The notes: a model not told the origin generated them from the sequence alone. A stretch of 64,000 nucleotides of DNA from Gp13-AA77 sp035949375 (GCA_035949375.1 DASZIG010000038.1:12822-76821); one strand, 5' to 3'. Shown: positions 52,101 through 60,482, numbered from the stretch's first letter. Made by a program: numbers and translations.

Positions 52101-52168
52101 GCCTGGCACGCGAGGGCAGCAAACCCCGGCCCGAGCAAGCCGGACTCTTCCAAGAAGCCGAGGAATAA
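49142..52168 (+). CDS. DUF1156 adenine-specific DNA methylase (COG1743 type)
   Basis: A 1008-aa protein. The N-terminus KLIEVALPLEAINIASAREKSIR, continuing through LHLWWARRPLAAARA, is DUF1156. The SAM-binding motif I is FHDPFAGGGSLPLEAQRLGL near residue 180. The catalytic motif IV is CTDPPYYDNIGYADLSDFFY near residue 610, the DPPY form of N6-adenine methylases. The C-terminal part contains a long conserved region ending in a charged tail. It presumably marks host DNA for the restriction-like operon. GTG at 49139 would add one residue. It is followed after 4 bp by the DUF499 gene. Confidence 0.88.
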   Translation: MVKQKKKLIEVALPLEAINIASAREKSIRHGHPSTLHLWWARRPLAAARAVIFAQMVDDPSEHTGTLLSDPGRKRAATRELGKRRAAWSERKAKYEEARRNSDHSVPEPGPEPTLEDCVADIERERLFEIIRQLVLWENTTNEEVLERARAEIWQGWRATCAENADHPRARELFDRHKLPAFHDPFAGGGSLPLEAQRLGLEAYASDLNPVAVLINKAMIEIPPKFASRPPVNPASRADKTLIQREWHGAQGLAEDVRYDGQWMRDEAERRIGHLYPKIEITAEIAKERSDLKPYVGKKLTVIAWLWARTVKSPNPAFAQVDVPLASTFMLCTKPGREAYVEPVIERSGYRFTVKVGKPKDPEGAKNGTKLARGANFKCLMSDTPITSNHIYSEAKAGRMSARLMAIVTEGDRGRLYLAPTAEMEASARTARPTWKPELAMPENPRWFSPPLYGLTSYGDLFTPRQLVALTTFSDLVAEARERVKHEALAVGLPDGGLALDAGGDGATAYADGIAAYLALGISRLANRSSTLNFWDMLGENIQQVFARQALPMTWDFVEGNPFSESTGNFLGQLGYLINAVLTLPSVGFGKAYQQDAATQALSQSKLVCTDPPYYDNIGYADLSDFFYVWLRRSLKPVFPNLFATLAVPKAEELVATPHRHGGKENAEAFFLKGMTLAMHRLAEQSHPAFPVTIYYAFKQSETESEGTASTGWETFLDAVIRAGFDVTGTWPIRTEYTGNLKKNVSALASSIVLVCRPCATDASTAARPEFVNALKVELPVALANLQRGNIAPVDLAQAAIGPGMAVYTRYARVLDAEGKPMSVRDALSLINQTLDEALAEQEGDFDADSRWALAWFEHAGFDAGEYGVAEQLSKSKNTSVSGMVEAGVISSGHGKVRLLKPEELPSDWDPATDPRLTAWEMVHHLVRALEASGESAAADLVVKLGSKAEIARELCYRLYTLCERKKRTSEALSYNALVQSWPEIMRLAREGSKPRPEQAGLFQEAEE

Positions 52169-52172
52169 GCGA

Positions 52173-55100
52173 ATGGCCGTCACCAACCAAGAGCGCATTG
52201 GCAAGGCGATGGAATTTCTGCGCCAGGGCCTCGCGCCCTTTGTCGAGCGCGAGCTTGTGAGCTTCTACAAAGACAAGGCGCTGGCTGAGGCGCGGCGCCT
52301 GTTGCCCGCCGATGACCGCTTGAACGCCAAGCGTTCGATCGCCCAATGGGATGTTGCGGTGCTGCTGAAGGTGATGTGGGACGCCTGGAACGATGTCTTC
52401 GGGCGAACGCTGGGCAGGGCGGATCGCTCGCTGGTCCAGGAGTTGCGCGATTGGCGCAATAAGTGGGCGCATCAGGAGCCGTTTTCGAGCGACGACACTG
52501 ACAGAGCGCTTGACTCAATGAACCGCCTCCTAACCGCTGTTTCAGCACCGGAGGCCGATGAGGTTGGGCGGATGAAGATGGAACTGCGTCGCCTGATGTT
52601 CGACGAGCAGGTGCGCAGTGAGAAGCGCAAGGCGGGAGGCTCGCTGATCGAATCGGGGGCGACCGGCGCTGTAAAGCCCTGGCGCGAGATTGTAACCCCG
52701 CACGCAGATGTGGCCAGCGGCCGCTACCAGCAAGCCGAGTTCGCCGCGGACCTGTGGCAGGTCCATTTGGGAGAGGGCACGGATGAGTACCGCAAGCCCG
52801 TCGAGTTCTTCCGCCGCACCTATCTGACGGCAAGTTTGAAGGGCCTGCTTGTGGGCGCCGTACAACGCCTCTCTGGCTCCGGCGGCGATCCGGTGGTACA
52901 GCTTCAGACGAACTTCGGCGGCGGCAAGACCCACTCGATGCTGGCGCTGTATCACATGGTCTCGGGCACTCCAGCCGCGGATCTGGCTGGCCTCGACGCG
53001 GTCCTGGCCGAGGCTGGCGTGAAGAGCCTTCCGAGGGTTAAGAAGCCGGCGGTGCTGGTGGGGAACAAAATCTCGCCAGGCAATCCCGTCACCAAGCCCG
53101 ATGGCACGGTGGTACGCACGTTCTGGGGGGAGCTCGCCTACCAGCTCGGCGGAAAGAAGGCTTTCGCCCGCGTCGCGGAGGACGACCAGAAGGCAACGAG
53201 CCCCGGAGATGTGTTGCGCGAGCTCTTCAACGAGTACGGTCCGTGCCTCGTGCTGATCGACGAGTGGGTTGCCTACGCCCGTCAGCTTCATGACCAGAGC
53301 GATCTGCCGGCCGGCGGCTTCGAGACCCAGTTTACATTCGCCCAAGCGCTGACCGAAGCGGCGAGGGCCGCGAAGAATTGCCTGCTGGTGATTTCGCTGC
53401 CCGCTTCAGACACGGCGGGCTCACCTCACACACAAGCCGATGACGTGGAAGTCGGTGGTATTCGCGGGCGCGAAGCGCTGGACCGGCTGCGTAACGTCGT
53501 GGGGCGGCTGGAGGCGTCGTGGCGGCCGGCGACTGCCGAGGAGGGTTTCGAGATCGTGCGGCGGCGGCTGTTCGAGCCGCTGGCGGGACCGGAGCACTTT
53601 AAGCAGCGCGACGTAACCGCGCGCGCCTTTGCCGACCTCTACGGGTCGCAGGGCGCGGAGTTTCCGCCCGAGTGCCGCGACGCCGATTACGAGAAGCGCA
53701 TCCAGGCCGCGTTCCCCATCCATCCTGAGATCTTCGACCGGCTCTACACCGACTGGTCCACGCTGGTGAAGTTTCAGCGCACGCGCGGCGTGCTGCGCCT
53801 GATGGCGGCGGTGATCCATAGCCTTTGGGAGAAGGGAGACCGCAACCCCCTCATCCTGCCCTCGACGATCCCCATTGACGATTCGCGCGTCCAGACCGAA
53901 TTGACGCGCTATCTCTCGGACAACTGGGTGCCGACCATTGAAAAGGACGTGGATGGGCCAAGCTCGTTGCCCCTGAAGATCGACGGCGACGTGCCGAACC
54001 TGGGCAAGCTGCACGCCACACGCCGGGTGGCTCGCACCATTTACCTGGGCTCTGCTCCGACTGCGACCGCTGCAAACCGCGGCATCGAGGACCGGCGCGT
54101 GAAGCTTGGTTGTGTCATGCCGGGCGAATCCCCTGCGGTGTTTGGCGACGCGCTGCGAAGGCTCGCGTCATTGGCAACCTATCTCTATCAAGACGGACCG
54201 CGCTACTGGTATGCGACGCAGCCCACGGTGACCAAGCTCGCGGAAGACCGCGCTGAACAGCTCAAGCGAGATCCCGACAAGGTCATTCAGGAGATAGATC
54301 GGCGCTTGCGAACCGACCTGCGCAAGGTGGGCGACTTCAAGCGCGTGCATCCGATGCCGGGCTCGAGCGCCGACGTGCCGGACGATCTCGATGCCCGGCT
54401 TGTGGTTCTGCGCGCGGACGACGCCTTCAGCAAGGACTCTGAGAACGCCGCCCAGGCGGCAGCCAAAGCAATCCTGGAGACTCGTGGCACCGCACCGCGG
54501 CTCTACCAGAACACTCTGGTCTTTCTGGCGGCCGACAAGGCTCGATTGCAGGACCTGGACGAGGCGGTGCGGAAGTCGCTCGCTTGGGATTCCATCCTCG
54601 GTGACAAGGAAAAGCTCGACCTCGCGCCAAACCAAGTGAAACAGGCAGAGGCTCAGAAGACCGCCGCGGAGGGCATCGTGGCCGCCAGACTTCCGGAGAC
54701 CTACCAATGGTTGCTGGTGCCAACCCAGGCGACTCCACAGGCCGCCGTCTCATGGCAAGCCATGCGGCTATCCGGAGACGAGGCGCTTGCGGAGCGAGCC
54801 AGCAAGAAGATTGGGAGGGATGAATCGCTACTCGTCAGCTTTGCCGCCTCACGTCTCCGTATGGAGCTTGATCGGGTCCCGCTATGGCGTGGCAATCACG
54901 TCGCGATTCGGCAGCTTGCGGATGACTTCGGTCGCTACCTTTACCTGCCCCGGTTACAGACGAGCGCCGTCCTCTTGAACGCCATTCGCTCGGGTCTGGC
55001 GTTGTTGACGTGGGAGCAGGACGCCTTTGCTTATGCCGAAAGCTACGACGAGGCGGCCGGTCGCTATCGCGGACTTCGAGCCGGCGCTCAGATCGGCATA

Positions 55101-55514
55101 ACCAGCGACGATTCCGGTCTGCTGGTGCGGCCGGATATCGCACGACCGCAAATCGAGCGAGAGACCAAGCCGCCCCTGCCGTTAGGCGGGGACCCCGGCA
55201 CCACTTCGGCGCCCAGCGGCACCGGCGGGTCTGCAGCACCTAGCACTCAGCAGCCGGGTCCGGTTCAACCGCCCAAACCTCGTCGCTATCACGGCACGGT
55301 AGCACTTGATCCAGCTCGGGTCGGCCGCGACGCAGGCAGGATCGCGGACGAGGTCGTTACCCATCTCGCCGGACTCGTCGGTTCAACGGTGCGTGTGACT
55401 CTGGAGGTCGAAGCAGATGTCCCGGGAGGCGCCCCCGACAACGTCGTGCGGACGGTCACGGAAAACAGCCGAACCCTGAAGTTCGCGAGCAACAGCGGTT
55501 TCGAGACAGAGTGA
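52173..55514 (+). CDS. DUF499 AAA+ ATPase with N-terminal Swt1-like HEPN region
   Basis: A 1113-aa protein (COG1483 type). The N-terminal ~125 residues contain LRDWRNKWAHQEPFSSDDT, with the R-x4-H motif of HEPN ribonuclease folds. The ATPase has Walker A LQTNFGGGKTHSML near residue 250 and Walker B PCLVLIDEWVAYARQL near residue 365. A Gly/Ser/Pro-rich linker (about 1010-1040) joins a C-terminal beta-rich domain (YHGTVALDPARVGRDAGRIADEVVTHL). It forms the conserved partner of DUF1156 methylases in predicted defence systems. GAGGA precedes the ATG at 52173. Last intact gene of the operon. Confidence 0.85.
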   Translation: MAVTNQERIGKAMEFLRQGLAPFVERELVSFYKDKALAEARRLLPADDRLNAKRSIAQWDVAVLLKVMWDAWNDVFGRTLGRADRSLVQELRDWRNKWAHQEPFSSDDTDRALDSMNRLLTAVSAPEADEVGRMKMELRRLMFDEQVRSEKRKAGGSLIESGATGAVKPWREIVTPHADVASGRYQQAEFAADLWQVHLGEGTDEYRKPVEFFRRTYLTASLKGLLVGAVQRLSGSGGDPVVQLQTNFGGGKTHSMLALYHMVSGTPAADLAGLDAVLAEAGVKSLPRVKKPAVLVGNKISPGNPVTKPDGTVVRTFWGELAYQLGGKKAFARVAEDDQKATSPGDVLRELFNEYGPCLVLIDEWVAYARQLHDQSDLPAGGFETQFTFAQALTEAARAAKNCLLVISLPASDTAGSPHTQADDVEVGGIRGREALDRLRNVVGRLEASWRPATAEEGFEIVRRRLFEPLAGPEHFKQRDVTARAFADLYGSQGAEFPPECRDADYEKRIQAAFPIHPEIFDRLYTDWSTLVKFQRTRGVLRLMAAVIHSLWEKGDRNPLILPSTIPIDDSRVQTELTRYLSDNWVPTIEKDVDGPSSLPLKIDGDVPNLGKLHATRRVARTIYLGSAPTATAANRGIEDRRVKLGCVMPGESPAVFGDALRRLASLATYLYQDGPRYWYATQPTVTKLAEDRAEQLKRDPDKVIQEIDRRLRTDLRKVGDFKRVHPMPGSSADVPDDLDARLVVLRADDAFSKDSENAAQAAAKAILETRGTAPRLYQNTLVFLAADKARLQDLDEAVRKSLAWDSILGDKEKLDLAPNQVKQAEAQKTAAEGIVAARLPETYQWLLVPTQATPQAAVSWQAMRLSGDEALAERASKKIGRDESLLVSFAASRLRMELDRVPLWRGNHVAIRQLADDFGRYLYLPRLQTSAVLLNAIRSGLALLTWEQDAFAYAESYDEAAGRYRGLRAGAQIGITSDDSGLLVRPDIARPQIERETKPPLPLGGDPGTTSAPSGTGGSAAPSTQQPGPVQPPKPRRYHGTVALDPARVGRDAGRIADEVVTHLAGLVGSTVRVTLEVEADVPGGAPDNVVRTVTENSRTLKFASNSGFETE

Positions 55515-55906
55515 AGCCTGGCTGAGTGAGCGACCGTCGGACACTCGTCCACCGGAAACCCGACCACTTTGGCTGTACGTGCACGGATCCGGCGGTTACG
55601 CGCGCGTGCCCCGCCCCGATGTTCCAAGCTTCGCTGAGGAGGAACTCGTTGACAGTGGCCTATGGAAGCGAGTACTGCTGGCCCAGGAAACGCACGGCAG
55701 AGCTTGTCGTCCGCGCCGCAATGGTCGTGGAACCCCTTGCAGTGGACCGGGAAGAGGTCAGTCAGCTCGTTTTGGGAATCAGGCGACGGGTCAAACCGGG
55801 GACCAAGCCGGAAATGAGCACTACCTTGAGCCCGCTCGTCGCACTTTCGGTCTGGGTTTTAGTTTGGCCAGCGCCCAAGGGTCGTTCAGTACTGAACAGC
55901 CGGTGA
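55510..55906 (+). pseudogene. Probable frameshifted remnant downstream of DUF499
   Basis: Frame one, open from the DUF499 stop without a start codon, reads protein-like sequence (WLYVHGSGGYARVPRPDVPS...SGLWKRVLLAQETHG) and then degenerates near 55695. Another frame continues plausibly there (RTAELVVRAAMVVEPLAVD, EEVSQLVLGI). Joining them implies one lost base phase in a former operon gene. No family recognised; nuclease subunits often close related operons, but nothing here proves that. Confidence 0.35.
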
Positions 55907-55986
55907 GGCACATCGACACCTGAAACGCGAACGTTATGCGCCCCTTGGTGGGCTTTGCCCTTCCAGATTGGCTCTCATCGACGAAC

Positions 55987-56520
55987 TCAAGTCGGTGCAA
56001 TTCGTGGTTGGCCGCTGGTGGATCGAAGCTTCTGCCCCGCCCACCTGACCATCAACAGTCTTTCCAAGCGGGCACCCGAGAATCTCCAGCCGTTTTCGCG
56101 CATGGCGAGGAGCCGCCGGACTTCGTGCAACGAATAGGCCTTGCGGCCGCCGATAATCTTGAAATTAACGCCGCGGGTCCTCTCCCAGTTCCTTAGCGTC
56201 CGACTCGTAACACCAAGCAACGCAGCGACTTCGCACTGTCTGAAAACACAAAGCCATTCAGCGGGATCGTCGGAAGTCGGCGGGTCAAGGCGCGCCCACT
56301 CTGGATCTCGAATCACGATGCGCCCTCGCGGGGAAAGGGGCAGCCGCATGTGCTGGACCCGCCCCTGCTTGACCCAACGACGGACCGTCCAAACCGAAAT
56401 CCCGTACGCTACGCTGAACTCCCGTGTTGTCAGCCATATAGGCGGAACGGTGTTGCTCGGGCTCGCCGAAAGCCATCTGGAAGGCCGTAAGCGGCGATTA
56501 GGACAGTTTTTTGTTGGCAT
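55987..56520 (-). CDS. Protein with two excisionase/MerR-type HTH domains
   Basis: A 177-aa protein. The first winged-helix segment is WLTTREFSVAYGISVWTVRRWVKQGRV with a following wing (GRIVIRDPEW). The second is FRQCEVAALLGVTSRTLRNWERTRGV with its wing (KIIGGRKAYSLHEVRRLL). Two such domains suggest binding to a direct repeat, perhaps the nearby iterons or attachment arms. GGAGGAAAA directly precedes the ATG at 56520, which is preferred over the longer frame. Confidence 0.7.
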   Translation of the reverse strand: MPTKNCPNRRLRPSRWLSASPSNTVPPIWLTTREFSVAYGISVWTVRRWVKQGRVQHMRLPLSPRGRIVIRDPEWARLDPPTSDDPAEWLCVFRQCEVAALLGVTSRTLRNWERTRGVNFKIIGGRKAYSLHEVRRLLAMRENGWRFSGARLERLLMVRWAGQKLRSTSGQPRIAPT

Positions 56521-57211
56521 TTTTCCTCCGGTGCACTTCCTCACTTCAAACGGGTCTGTCTGAGAATCGGGGCCTGTCACCGCATTCTGTGGCAGCGCCC
56601 CAAGGGAACATAGGCGGCTCCGCGGTCACAATAAGGACCGACTGGGTGAAGGAGGCTCCGGTGGCTCGTTGAGAGGCGCAAACGTCGTCCTAATCGACAC
56701 ACGGCTGTGCACGACGGCATTTGACCGCGCCTAAAGCAGACACACGGCACGGCGTACTTCGAGCGCTTAGAACCCTCACACTCTGCGTCTTCACCGGAGC
56801 TGCCAATCTGCGCGCTTAAGGCCACAAAGGCGTTCTGTGCCGGCAACCGAGCTTCTCGTTCATGCGCGGTCTGCCGCTCGGTTTCTTTTGGACTGGAGCC
56901 CGCAGAGCCCAAGCAAGCGACCCTAAAGGGTCTCGGGACGCGAGGCCCTTTATCCTGAAACTCCGGCTATTGCCTGCGCGCCAAGAGTCGTAGTTTCTTC
57001 CCGACGGCCTCTGCCTTTGCGGCCCTGCCATCCCCACACGTGCGCTCCTTCCGCATTTCACTTGGTTCACGGGATTCACGTGATTTCGTACTCTCCCTTT
57101 CCTTCTCTTCGATCAGATCCATCGGGGGGAAGGGGGGAGAAATAAATAAGTAAGGCACAATCCAGTGAATCGCGTGAATTCAGTGACGCTGGATGCGGCT
57201 GTCCCCTGGGA
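56521..57211. other. Noncoding 0.7-kb region holding the iteron arrays
   Basis: No supported ORF. The right half contains two triplets of 9-bp iterons in inverted orientation (57058-57084 and 57160-57186) around polypyrimidine, polypurine and AT-rich tracts. The left half shows nothing that I recognise. Confidence 0.55.
57058..57186. repeat. Iteron arrays, candidate replication origin
   Basis: Left triplet in direct tandem at 57058-57084: TCACTTGGT, TCACGGGAT, TCACGTGAT. Right triplet at 57160-57186 is the same unit on the other strand: TCACTGAAT, TCACGCGAT, TCACTGGAT. The consensus is TCACnnGAT with exact 9-bp spacing. The 75 bp between contain a C/T-rich tract and a G/A-rich to AT-rich stretch (GAAATAAATAAGTAAGG). 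The D5 primase-helicase gene ends 26 bp beyond the right triplet. Confidence 0.65.
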
Positions 57212-58597
57212 CTAGGGTTCCTCTTCGGCTGAGCGCAACTCCAGTCCCAGCCACACCCTTTGTTGAGGGAGCCCCCCAACTGTCCGCTGGCCCTCTTTAA
57301 GATTCGGCCGCAGGACTTTCAATGCCTGAGTAAGGGCTTTCGCGGTCATCGAAGGCCGCCCATCCTGCGCGCCGGTCCTGTTGTAGGCAGAGAGCAAGTC
57401 GTCCTTCTTCACAAACGCATCGCCCTCCTCAATTGTGTGTGTGTCCAACCACACCGCGAGAGGATCCGTGATCTTCCGGAACTCATCGCGAGCGGCGCTC
57501 ATTGATTCGGACTCGAGAAGTCCCCCGCACTCCTGGATTTGTCTTACAGCTATCAGAGCCTTGTTCAGAACACCGCTCAACTCCCGTGGGTTCGACAGAC
57601 GCGCATCCATCTCTGGTCGGGAAATCGCGTCACCGCCCTCGAAGATGCGGGTAAACGGGACAACAAGCCAGCGACGGAAGAAGGCATGTGAGGCGTCCCC
57701 GCTACGGGGGGCATGGTTCGCCGAAAACACGAGCCGAACGAAGGGTACAAACTCAAAACTGTTCTGAAATTTGTATTCGGCCAGAACCGCGTCGCCACCT
57801 GTCAATGCCTTGAATGTAGACGTTCCGGCCAGGTGCGAACTAGGGAGGTCGGGACAGATGTTCGCCAGCTTCCCCACCAGCCGCGCCGCTGAAAATCGGT
57901 CTGATTCCAGCTTGTGCAAGCTGACTGCCGCGACGTTTGAACGGCCGAGAAAAGCGGTCACGCCGGCAAGGTAAGTGGACTTGCCGTTACTGCCTTCGCC
58001 GAGCAGAAGAATCGCCTTTTGCAGTGATACGTCAGGACGCATCAGCCAGGCTGGTATCTGCCATGCCAGGTCCTGAGCATCGTTCGGGAAGACTTGGTCA
58101 ACAAAATCGTCCCATTCGGGGCAAGTGGCGCTCGGGTCGTACCTCACTGGCAACCTGACTGAGCAAAGGTGTTCCGGGGAATGAGGCAGCAGGCGTTCCG
58201 TCTCGACATCGAGGAGACCGTTTTGTACGTTTAGAAGGTTCAATGGTGGACATTCCCAGAGCGTTGGAGCGTCCACGCGGACATACTCCACGACCTCTTC
58301 GGAACGGTGGGATGTCCACTTAGCCGATTCATTCCAGTCTTCCAGCAACTTCTTGACCGTCCGCCTTACGTGAGCACTGCCATCCGGTGCGTAAACGCCA
58401 TCAGCGAACCGGTAGAGCTTCCCTCCGGAGTCCTGGGCGAAGTGCTCGGTGCGTAGAATCTCGTCAGCCAGCGTTTTCACAAGGCCAGGGTCTGATGCAT
58501 GGCTCGGTTGGACTTCGGGGCATGGGGGTGTGGCCGCGGGCACTTTGGTGTCACTTCGTAGGGTTTCCATCCTGCGCAGGACAGTTGCTTTCACCAC
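57212..58597 (-). CDS. D5/P4-type primase-helicase (SF3 helicase)
   Basis: A 461-aa protein. A D5-N-like region (KLYRFADGVYAPDGSAHVRRTVKKLL; LNVQNGLLDVETERLLPHS) precedes the superfamily 3 helicase, with Walker A GEGSNGKSTYL near residue 200 and FVRLVFSANHAPR as motif C. The C-terminal part is a winged helix. Phage, plasmid and satellite elements use such proteins to open their origin. It lacks the catalytic primase domain; the zinc finger is supplied by the gene upstream. GTG start at 58597 overlaps the upstream stop; an ATG at 58570 is an alternative. Confidence 0.85.
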   Translation of the reverse strand: MVKATVLRRMETLRSDTKVPAATPPCPEVQPSHASDPGLVKTLADEILRTEHFAQDSGGKLYRFADGVYAPDGSAHVRRTVKKLLEDWNESAKWTSHRSEEVVEYVRVDAPTLWECPPLNLLNVQNGLLDVETERLLPHSPEHLCSVRLPVRYDPSATCPEWDDFVDQVFPNDAQDLAWQIPAWLMRPDVSLQKAILLLGEGSNGKSTYLAGVTAFLGRSNVAAVSLHKLESDRFSAARLVGKLANICPDLPSSHLAGTSTFKALTGGDAVLAEYKFQNSFEFVPFVRLVFSANHAPRSGDASHAFFRRWLVVPFTRIFEGGDAISRPEMDARLSNPRELSGVLNKALIAVRQIQECGGLLESESMSAARDEFRKITDPLAVWLDTHTIEEGDAFVKKDDLLSAYNRTGAQDGRPSMTAKALTQALKVLRPNLKEGQRTVGGLPQQRVWLGLELRSAEEEP

Positions 58598-59271
58598 GTG
58601 ACCTCGAGAGGTCCGCCGGAGTCGTCTGCGAGACCGCCGAGCAATGCCCGGTCGATTAACTCGGCTCTGCGATGGGAATTAGAGAGAAAATCGAAGCGGT
58701 CCTTCTCTGCGCCGTATGCCAGCAGCTGGTACTGAGCGAGCGAGGTGTCGAGATGCTTTGCAACAAACTCTAATGCGCTCCACAGGGCTTCCGTTTCCCC
58801 GACCAGGCGCTCCGGCACTCCTTCCATGAGCGCCTTGAGGCGCTTTCCGGCCCTCTCCTGCAAACGCTCAAGTGCGCGGACGTGTTCGGCAGCTTCGAGG
58901 CGAAGGACGCGCTCTGCCTTGAGAGAAGCTAAGGCCTCTGCTTCGAGACGCTGTCGCTCGCGCCGTTCTTTGGCGAGCCGCGCTCGGCCAAGTGTGGAAT
59001 CCCTCCATTTCACGCCGGACAAAGCGGCTAAGAGGCGCATAGCGTCTTTAAACCCTCGACCCCTCACTCTCTGAACCAGCGCAATCCGATCCCCCCTGAT
59101 GTTTTCAACGAAGCAACGCCATCGACCGTCGTCCCTCCAGGAGAAGGAAGTTGGGTTCTTGCCGCCGTGAAGCACGCAGCGGGCCCGGTGAGTTCGCTCG
59201 TTGACCGCAAAGCCCAGCACATCCAGAAGCTGGGGCATGGGCACTAGGTCGGCGATCTCGCGCGCGGTCAT
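58591..59271 (-). CDS. CHC2 zinc-finger primase-related protein
   Basis: A 226-aa protein. Residues about 20-60 form a DnaG-type CHC2 zinc finger (ARCVLHGGKNPTSFSWRDDGRWRCFV), and VQRVRGRGFKDAMRLLAALSG completes the domain. The C-terminal ~130 residues are a charged coiled coil (ARLAKERRERQRLEAEALASLKAER). No TOPRIM catalytic domain is seen, so it is probably the zinc-binding half of a split primase, working with the D5-type helicase whose gene it overlaps by 7 bp. Confidence 0.75.
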   Translation of the reverse strand: MTAREIADLVPMPQLLDVLGFAVNERTHRARCVLHGGKNPTSFSWRDDGRWRCFVENIRGDRIALVQRVRGRGFKDAMRLLAALSGVKWRDSTLGRARLAKERRERQRLEAEALASLKAERVLRLEAAEHVRALERLQERAGKRLKALMEGVPERLVGETEALWSALEFVAKHLDTSLAQYQLLAYGAEKDRFDFLSNSHRRAELIDRALLGGLADDSGGPLEVTW

Positions 59272-59401
59272 GAACCTGAATACCTCCTGGGAGTTGTGAC
59301 TGCCGGGCCGAGCCGATTAGGCGGGCAAAACACGCGGCGCCGGATGTGCTGGGAGGGGCCGTTACGCTCACCTGCTGCTGTGGACCATTTATTTCTGCGC
59401 C

Positions 59402-59578
59402 TCATCCTTCTTTCTTGCCTCCCCCCAATAAGAATTCGCGAAGGGCTCGTTCCGAAATCAGACGACGTTTCCCAACACGAAGCGAAGGGAGGGCCCCTTG
59501 TGCAATGAGGTACTGGAGCTTTCGAATGCTCAAACCGCTTTCCTCGGCAGCCCGCTTCAGACCCAGAGTGATTGCCAT
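59402..59578 (-). CDS. Excisionase-like HTH protein (58 aa)
   Basis: MAITLGLKRAAEESGLSIRKLQYLIAQGALPSLRVGKRRL is a complete excisionase-family winged helix. I chose the ATG at 59578; a 20-codon upstream extension runs through the promoter palindrome. The gene is divergent from the 279-aa gene that leads into the integrase, and is probably the directionality factor or its repressor. Confidence 0.75.
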   Translation of the reverse strand: MAITLGLKRAAEESGLSIRKLQYLIAQGALPSLRVGKRRLISERALREFLLGGGKKEG

Positions 59579-59603
59579 TGATCCGACCTCCAACTCTCTA
59601 GTG

Positions 59604-59665
59604 TTGACATGCTTCCGTAAGCATGCAAGAATACGCATTGATATGTCTAGTCAAACTCATATCAA
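59604..59665. promoter_or_regulatory. Divergent promoter with two palindromes
   Basis: TTGACA at 59604-59609 overlaps a perfect 7-bp inverted repeat CATGCTT/AAGCATG (59608-59614, 59619-59625). A second 8-bp inverted repeat TTGATATG/CATATCAA (59638-59645, 59658-59665) covers the ATG of the plus-strand gene. Both look like operators for an element-encoded regulator. Confidence 0.6.
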
Positions 59666-60482
59666 CGCAACCCGGAGAGGCTGGCCTCGGTGCAAAACCG
59701 TTACCGCGGTATCAGGGAGATTCGAGTGCACGTTAGATTACGGCAGCGCGTATGCTTTCGAAGACGCGTACGCAGAGGCGCCGCACGCGGCGTTCCTGAA
59801 GGCCACCGATAATGATGAGCTCGCGCAGTTCATCAAGGACTGGGGACCTCTCGAACTCTTCGATAGTAACGGTAAGGCTTCGGTCGAGATTGCAGCGTGC
59901 TGGGCCTATAAGCGCAGGCTTAGATCGCAATTGGCTTTGTACGATGCTTTCAAACGCCAATGGGATAACGAGGGCGATCTGCGGGAAGCGCTGAGATCAC
60001 ACGCAGTTGCCGAAGCTGGCGATCCGCGCCGCCAGGCTCCCCGCATGTGGGCCATAGGCTCCTGGGCTTTCCCCAGGCCCGCTTCAGTAATTCCGATCAG
60101 GTGGAGTAAGGAGAAGGCAGAAGAGTGGTTACGGCGGGCTTCACTGCCGATTCTGCGAAACGCGGTCGCAGTTGCGATCGAGCAGAGTCTCTTGGTCTCT
60201 GGACGTTTGATTCCACGCATCGAGGACCGGAGTCGAAGGATCGAGGCACGTTGGCTCGTGACCAATCTGGCGCAGGCCCTTCGACTCATGATTTTTCTCG
60301 ATTATCAAAGAGAGCAGCCCCTCCGCATATGTTGGGAATGCGGAGGGGTATTTATTCCCAAGCCCACAAACAAGAGGAAATACTGCGACTCGATCTGTGC
60401 CCACCGAGCGACGGCCCGAACTTGGGCTGCCAGGAAGAGAGCGCTAGATCGGGAAAAGGTGCCAGGGAGGCAAAGACGATGA
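59643..60482 (+). CDS. Protein with C-terminal CGNR-like zinc motif, coupled to integrase
   Basis: A 279-aa protein. The C-terminus (CWECGGVFIPKPTNKRKYC, then DSICAHRATARTW) has CxxC...CxxxC spacing like the treble-clef CGNR zinc fingers of DNA-binding regulators. The N-terminal ~200 residues are helical without a recognised family. Its TGA overlaps the integrase ATG (ATGA), so integrase translation is probably coupled to it. The ATG at 59643 sits inside a palindrome, hinting at autoregulation. Confidence 0.65.
   Translation: MSSQTHINATRRGWPRCKTVTAVSGRFECTLDYGSAYAFEDAYAEAPHAAFLKATDNDELAQFIKDWGPLELFDSNGKASVEIAACWAYKRRLRSQLALYDAFKRQWDNEGDLREALRSHAVAEAGDPRRQAPRMWAIGSWAFPRPASVIPIRWSKEKAEEWLRRASLPILRNAVAVAIEQSLLVSGRLIPRIEDRSRRIEARWLVTNLAQALRLMIFLDYQREQPLRICWECGGVFIPKPTNKRKYCDSICAHRATARTWAARKRALDREKVPGRQRR

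Noticed and set aside
55925..55990. GTTATGC-type sequence resembling an integron attC core
   Set aside because: It does not fit GTTRRRY, no matching inverse core or integron integrase was found, and there is no cassette array.
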